The translations under genes were made by a program, and so were the position numbers. From UBA1227 sp964539045 (lineage in GTDB: Bacteria > Bacillota > Clostridia > Oscillospirales > Acutalibacteraceae): a stretch of DNA of 17,529 nt. Shown piece after piece: positions 13,983 through 17,529 of the stretch; the first letter of the stretch is position 1, and each line of letters begins with the position of its first letter. A model generated the notes under the pieces. It was not told the origin of the DNA. It ran no database searches and saw nothing but the letters and a program-made list of their open reading frames with translations. The stretch lies in NCBI GenBank assembly GCA_964539045.1, contig CAZIHW010000032.1:1-17529 (forward strand). Direction: 5' to 3'.

Positions 13983-14153
13983 TCATTTTTTATGACACTC
14001 GCCATTCATGGCACAATTGGAACATCCACATCCGCAAGAGGATTTTCCTGCTTTTTTATTTCGTATCATAGAACGGATAATCAGAAATAACACAAGTGCT
14101 AAAACTGCACAGATAATAATTGTCCATATGTTTTGTTGCAACCATATAAGCAT
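13983..14153 (-). CDS. FeoB-associated Cys-rich membrane peptide
   Basis: A 56-residue gene below the usual length cut-off. The N-terminus is short and outside or interfacial, followed by one transmembrane helix (about 9-28, I/L/V rich), a basic stop-transfer segment (R-N-K-K-A-G-K) and a Cys-rich tail with C40-x-C42-x-C44-x2-C47-x5-C53 by my count, ending in H-K-K. The positive-inside rule puts the Cys tail in the cytoplasm, where it could receive Fe2+ leaving FeoB (inference). AGGAGG lies about 9 bases ahead of the ATG. It comes 56 bp after the end of feoB and 102 bp before the feoAB start, and resembles the peptide at 11364-11504 in layout more than in sequence. Confidence 0.85.
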   Translation of the reverse strand: MLIWLQQNIWTIIICAVLALVLFLIIRSMIRNKKAGKSSCGCGCSNCAMNGECHKK

Positions 14154-14209
14154 TTTATTTCCTCCTAACGTACTTTATTACTGATTGAATCTAATAGATC
14201 TCTTTTCTG

Positions 14210-16603
14210 TCAGATTTTCTTATCAAGGGTCGTTGATTCTTTATAAGGTTTAAAGAGCATATATCCTGCAAAAGTCAAAGCAGCGATTGCAAATATAAGT
14301 CCTAAGATATTTAACGAACCGGAAACAGCCATACCGATCTGATAGAATACCAAGGCTACGGCATATGCAAAACAACACTGATATCCGATTGCAAAGCAGG
14401 TCCACTTTGTTGAGTTCATTTCTCTCTTAATAGCACCGATTGCGGCGAAGCACGGAGCACAAAGGAGGTTAAAGATAAGGAAGGAGTAAGCGGCAAGCTT
14501 TGACATACCCTCAAAATCAAGTACTCCGAACACGCCGACAACCTCTTCTTTAGCAACAAGGCCCATTATTGTAGCTATCGTAGCCTTGATGTTGCCAAAG
14601 CCAAGCGGTGCAAATATCCAGCAAATTGCATTGCCCACGATACCCAGGATACTGCTCTCAAGTTCCATCTCTGTATCAAACATGAACTTTCCATCAACCA
14701 CGCCAAAGACGGATCCTACCCAGATAATGATAGAAGAGAGAAGAATTATTGTACCGGCCTTTTTTATGAAAGAGCTCGCTCTTTCCCATACGCTTCTTAA
14801 GACATTTGTAACTGTCGGCCAGTGGTATGCAGGGAGTTCCATTACGAAGGGAGCAGGATCGCCTGCAAACATTTTTGTTTTCTTAAGTACAATTCCCGAG
14901 AAAACAATTGCAAATACGCCGAGGAAGTAAGCAGATGGAGCAACCCACCATGCTCCTCCGAAGAGCGCTGATGAAATAAGAGCAATTATAGGAAGTTTTG
15001 CCCCGCAGGGGATAAACGTAGTTGTCATGATTGTCATACGCCTGTCTCGCTCATTTTCAATGGTACGTGAGGCCATGACACCGGGCACGCCGCAACCGGT
15101 TCCGATAAGCATTGGAATGAACGACTTACCTGAGAGACCGAACTTTCTGAAAATACGGTCCATTACGAAAGCTACACGGGCCATATAGCCGCAAGCTTCA
15201 AGGAATGCAAGGAACAGGAACAATACGAGCATTTGTGGAACAAATCCGAGGACTGCACCCACACCGCCGATTATACCGTCAAGGATAAGGCCGTTGAGCC
15301 ACTCCGGAGTGCCTGCCTTCGTGAGTAAATTCTCAGCGAGCACCGGAATACCGGGAACCCAAACACCGAATTCAGATGTGTCCGGGGCATCCTCGAGAGA
15401 AGCTTCAACTTCCTCGCTTATATCAAATCCCTCTTCTGCAAGTGAATCTGCATAAGTGCCGAATGCCTCATCAAAGGATCCGAAGTCCTCTTCTTCAATA
15501 GCTGTCAAAATATCTTCAGCACCGACAACTCCGGCTTCTGCAGCCTTGCCCACAACAGCAACTACACCGTCTGTCCAGACATTTTCCGTAGCATATTCTG
15601 TCATGGCTTCATCATATGCCGAAGAACCAATTCCGAACAAATGCCAGCCGTCACCGAATACGCCGTCATTTGCCCAATCAGTTGCCCATGTTCCCACGGT
15701 AGTTACGGATATGTAATAAACCAGGAACATTACCACTGCAAATATAGGCAATGCAAGGAACCGGTTTGTAACAACCTTATCAATCTTGTCAGATGTAGTA
15801 AGCTGACCTGCAGCCTTCTTTTTGTATACTCCTTTGAGTATCTCTGCTATGAGTATGTATCTCTCGTTTGTTATTATACTTTCCGAGTCGTCATCCATCT
15901 CTTTTTCCGCATCAACAATATCTTCTTCGATATGCTTCTTTATATCTTCGGAAATATCAATCTTTTCTATAACCTTTGAGTCACGCTCGAATATCTTTAT
16001 GGCGTAGAACCTTTGCTCTCCAATCGGCATATCGTGAAGACAAGCCTCTTCTATATGTGCTATAGCGTGTTCAACCACACCCGAGAATGTGTGCTTTGGA
16101 ACTAATGCCATCTTAGTATTTGCAGCAACAACTGCAGCCTCGGCAGCCTCCATTACCCCTGTGCCCTTGAGAGCGGAAATTTCAACAATGGTGCAACCAA
16201 GTCTGGTTGACAACTCTTTAATATTGATTTTGTCACCGTTCTTTTCAATGACATCCATCATATTTACGGCAACAACTACAGGAATTCCAAGCTCAATGAG
16301 CTGTGTTGTAAGATAAAGATTTCTCTCGAGGTTAGTACCATCCACGATGTTGAGTATAGCATCGGGTTTCTCGCCTATGAGATAATTTCTAGCTACAACC
16401 TCCTCCAATGTGTACGGAGAAAGTGAATATATACCGGGAAGGTCAACGATAGTCACATCATCATGCTTCTTAAGCTTACCTTCCTTCTTTTCTACTGTTA
16501 CGCCCGGCCAGTTACCGACGAATTGGTTTGATCCGGTAAGTGAGTTAAAGAGTGTAGTCTTACCGCAGTTCGGATTACCTGCAAGTGCAATACGTAATTC
16601 CAT
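14210..16603 (-). CDS. feoB: Ferrous iron transport protein B
   Basis: Fe2+ permease with an N-terminal GTPase domain (797 residues). G1 is G-N-P-N-C-G-K-T-T (9-17), G3 D-L-P-G (54-57), G4 N-M-M-D (114-117) and G5 S-A (143-144); a helical guanine-dissociation-inhibitor domain follows (about 170-270). The membrane part starts near 280 and carries the Cys gate motifs G-T-G-C-G-V-P (501-507), F-I-P-C-G-A-K-L-P (530-538) and L-C-A-P-C-F-A-A-I. Unlike the fusion FeoB in this window, it has a long acidic, Ala/Glu/Asp-rich insertion on the extracellular side after the first helix (about 308-436). It lies 21 bp after feoA and is preceded by a GGAAGAAGG ribosome site. It is the main permease of the first Feo unit. 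Confidence 0.96.
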   Translation of the reverse strand: MELRIALAGNPNCGKTTLFNSLTGSNQFVGNWPGVTVEKKEGKLKKHDDVTIVDLPGIYSLSPYTLEEVVARNYLIGEKPDAILNIVDGTNLERNLYLTTQLIELGIPVVVAVNMMDVIEKNGDKINIKELSTRLGCTIVEISALKGTGVMEAAEAAVVAANTKMALVPKHTFSGVVEHAIAHIEEACLHDMPIGEQRFYAIKIFERDSKVIEKIDISEDIKKHIEEDIVDAEKEMDDDSESIITNERYILIAEILKGVYKKKAAGQLTTSDKIDKVVTNRFLALPIFAVVMFLVYYISVTTVGTWATDWANDGVFGDGWHLFGIGSSAYDEAMTEYATENVWTDGVVAVVGKAAEAGVVGAEDILTAIEEEDFGSFDEAFGTYADSLAEEGFDISEEVEASLEDAPDTSEFGVWVPGIPVLAENLLTKAGTPEWLNGLILDGIIGGVGAVLGFVPQMLVLFLFLAFLEACGYMARVAFVMDRIFRKFGLSGKSFIPMLIGTGCGVPGVMASRTIENERDRRMTIMTTTFIPCGAKLPIIALISSALFGGAWWVAPSAYFLGVFAIVFSGIVLKKTKMFAGDPAPFVMELPAYHWPTVTNVLRSVWERASSFIKKAGTIILLSSIIIWVGSVFGVVDGKFMFDTEMELESSILGIVGNAICWIFAPLGFGNIKATIATIMGLVAKEEVVGVFGVLDFEGMSKLAAYSFLIFNLLCAPCFAAIGAIKREMNSTKWTCFAIGYQCCFAYAVALVFYQIGMAVSGSLNILGLIFAIAALTFAGYMLFKPYKESTTLDKKI

Positions 16604-16624
16604 AAATCTACCTTCTTCCTTTCA

Positions 16625-16846
16625 TTATTCCACTTCAATCATTTCAGCATCGGCTTTTCTGAGTGAGAGTTCATATCCCCTTACCGTTACTTCAATTGGA
16701 TCTCCTAACGGAGCAACTTTTCTCACATAAACTTCTACACCTTTTGTAATACCCATATCCATGATGCGTCTCTTGACAGCACCTTCACCCGTGAGTTTCT
16801 TTACCGTAACTTTGTCACCGATTTTTACGTCTCGTAAGGTCTTCAT
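16625..16846 (-). CDS. feoA: FeoA domain protein, canonical
   Basis: A 73-residue SH3-like accessory protein that is thought to bind the cytoplasmic part of FeoB and tune iron transport. It has the complete family pattern: L-x-D-V-K-I-G (4-10), the R-R-I-M-D-M-G segment (26-32), then A-P-L-G-D-P-I-E-V (45-53), Y-E-L-S-L-R-K-A-D-A (58-67). It closely resembles the FeoA domain of the feoAB fusion. AGGAGGAAAG just upstream overlaps the gap after the first feoA, 14 bp long, and feoB begins 21 bp downstream, so the three genes form one operon. Confidence 0.94.
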   Translation of the reverse strand: MKTLRDVKIGDKVTVKKLTGEGAVKRRIMDMGITKGVEVYVRKVAPLGDPIEVTVRGYELSLRKADAEMIEVE

Positions 16847-16860
16847 TGTCTTTCCTCCTC

Positions 16861-17073
16861 TTATACCATTATTTTTTGAGCCATTTCGCTGCTAATAGCT
16901 ATTCTGGATTCTTTGACATTTACTATTATGTTACCCGCATTGGCACTAATGATTTTTACATTGCCGCCCACAACAAATCCTAAATTTTCAAGATGTTGTC
17001 TGACTTCGGCCGTGCCACCAACTTTTTTTATAATGTTTTCCTCCCCGATTTGGGCAAAAACCAGCGGAACCAT
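16861..17073 (-). CDS. feoA: FeoA domain protein, divergent
   Basis: A 70-residue FeoA-family protein, first gene of the Feo operon. The shape of the family is clear (L-V-F-A-Q-I-G at 4-10; R-Q-H-L-E-N-L-G-F at 25-33; S-R-I-A-I-S-S-E-M-A at 56-65), but the central A-P-x-G-D-P motif is missing and replaced by I-S-A-N-A-G-N (42-48). The second feoA gene, 14 bp downstream, keeps the motif, so the two copies are not redundant by sequence. The start ATG follows an A-rich GAGGGG site. A leader of about 110 nt with two or three operator-like palindromes lies between the promoter and this gene. Confidence 0.9.
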   Translation of the reverse strand: MVPLVFAQIGEENIIKKVGGTAEVRQHLENLGFVVGGNVKIISANAGNIIVNVKESRIAISSEMAQKIMV

Positions 17074-17099
17074 AAAACCCCTCTTCTCTGTTAAAACCA

Positions 17100-17115
17100 G
17101 TTAGCAAGAGCTAAC
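17100..17115. promoter_or_regulatory. Operator-like palindrome A before feoA
   Basis: GTTAGC-AAGA-GCTAAC, perfect 6-bp arms. It is the site nearest the feoA start codon and lies downstream of the predicted transcription start. Confidence 0.6.
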
Positions 17116-17134
17116 CAATCTGCATAATATAACG

Positions 17135-17150
17135 GTTAGCATAAACTAAC
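17135..17150. promoter_or_regulatory. Operator-like palindrome B before feoA
   Basis: GTTAGC-ATAA-ACTAAC, arms matching at five of six pairs, extended by one more G-C pair outside. It starts 35 bp from site A. Confidence 0.6.
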
Positions 17151-17168
17151 CCGTAGCTTCAAGAAATA

Positions 17169-17184
17169 GTTAGCACTCGCTAAC
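17169..17184. promoter_or_regulatory. Operator-like palindrome C before feoA
   Basis: GTTAGC-ACTC-GCTAAC, perfect 6-bp arms plus an outer A-T pair. It starts 34 bp from site B and lies at about +3 to +18 relative to the predicted start, where a bound repressor would block initiation or early elongation. Confidence 0.65.
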
Positions 17185-17193
17185 TTCAAAAAC

Positions 17194-17222
17194 ATTATAT
17201 GCCTGCCATTTGACAATGTCAA
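17194..17222 (-). promoter_or_regulatory. feoA-feoA-feoB operon promoter
   Basis: Minus strand TTGACA (17222-17217), exactly 17 bp, TATAAT (17199-17194): both hexamers are perfect consensus. The start is predicted near 17187, directly ahead of palindrome C. A promoter this strong fits a gene set that is normally repressed. Confidence 0.85.
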
Positions 17223-17250
17223 CACAAAATTTTATAAAAATCAGCGGAGG

Positions 17251-17288
17251 AAAAAATAACGGAGGAATCCTTTTATTGAATTCCTCCG
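17251..17288 (-). terminator. Terminator of the dihydrofolate reductase gene
   Basis: On the minus strand CGGAGGAAT (17288-17280) pairs with ATTCCTCCG (17268-17260), followed by TTATTTTTT. A second complement, TTCCTCCGCT (17252-17243), can pair with the same first arm, giving an alternative larger hairpin. Confidence 0.8.
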
Positions 17289-17330
17289 CTAATATACATT
17301 GATAGACATCTTACTTTCAAATATATTAAC

Positions 17331-17529
17331 TTACTTTTTAATATATTCAACTATCTCGGCGCTTATACCTGTTTTTTCATCTGTGAACCGTGATAAAACA
17401 CCTGCGTCATAATCATCCTTATCAAACTCAGGAAAATACGTATCAGCGTCGCTGCAACTCGCTTTCACATGAGTAAGATAAAGTTTATCGGCATAAGGCA
17501 AAAAGAGCTTATATATCTCTCCCCCGCCG
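17331..17529 (-). CDS. Dihydrofolate reductase, 3' end (partial)
   Basis: The last 65 codons of a gene that continues beyond the right edge. The reading G-G-G-E-I-Y-K-L-F-L-P-Y-A-D-K-L-Y-L-T is the conserved C-terminal part of dihydrofolate reductase: the G-G motif that binds the NADPH pyrophosphate, the following helix, and the Y-L-T-x-V strand, then D-A-D-T-Y-F-P. The enzyme reduces dihydrofolate to tetrahydrofolate for thymidylate and purine synthesis. The product ends A-E-I-V-E-Y-I-K-K. The gene is followed by its own terminator and is separate from the Feo operon. Whether thyA lies upstream cannot be seen. Confidence 0.9.
   Translation of the reverse strand, partial: GGGEIYKLFLPYADKLYLTHVKASCSDADTYFPEFDKDDYDAGVLSRFTDEKTGISAEIVEYIKK

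Overview
The window is a stretch of low-to-moderate GC chromosome from a Gram-positive anaerobe, most likely a member of the Clostridia (a Lachnospiraceae-like or related lineage). The evidence is a 55-residue clostridial 2[4Fe-4S] ferredoxin, strong AGGAGG-type ribosome sites, GTG and TTG starts, NrdR, an iron-uptake array of the Feo type with small Cys-rich membrane partners, and textbook TTGACA-17-TATAAT promoters. The species assignment is inference; no rRNA is present.

Left part (1-1640): a lipoprotein of unknown function and a MerR-family regulator, transcribed leftwards, lie just past the 3' end of a tRNA-Ser(GGA) gene. The 1186-1468 interval holds the MerR promoter/dyad, two hairpins and no convincing gene. 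Next (1644-4000) is a leftward polar amino-acid ABC transporter: lipoprotein binding protein, permease, ATPase, with a strong hairpin and short AT-rich repeats between the first two genes.

Centre (4136-10135), all rightward: nrdR with a strong promoter carrying a tandem pair of NrdR-box-like sites; a 525-aa gene fusing chorismate mutase, shikimate dehydrogenase and shikimate kinase, in which several usual active-site residues look replaced; pssA-psd, the two-step route from CDP-diacylglycerol through phosphatidylserine to phosphatidylethanolamine; a monocistronic ferredoxin missed by long-ORF searches; and a trmN6-rsmI pair of RNA-modification methyltransferases.

Right part (10199-17288), all leftward: a ferrous-iron locus read as feoA, feoA, feoB, Cys-rich membrane peptide, then a second unit feoA-feoB fusion plus another Cys-rich peptide, and finally the ribosome-associated ATPase ychF from its own promoter. 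Three GTTAGC-N4-GCTAAC-type palindromes sit in the feoA leader and a fourth, longer palindrome sits on the start point of the feoAB fusion, so both transcription units look to be under one iron/metal repressor of the DtxR type (inference). The 3' end of a dihydrofolate reductase gene enters from the right edge.

The most noteworthy points are the trifunctional aromatic-pathway fusion with altered catalytic residues, the 18-bp inverted repeat that links the pssA promoter to its ribosome site, the tandem NrdR boxes, and the shared operator family that ties the two Feo units together. I found no CRISPR array, insertion sequence or prophage.
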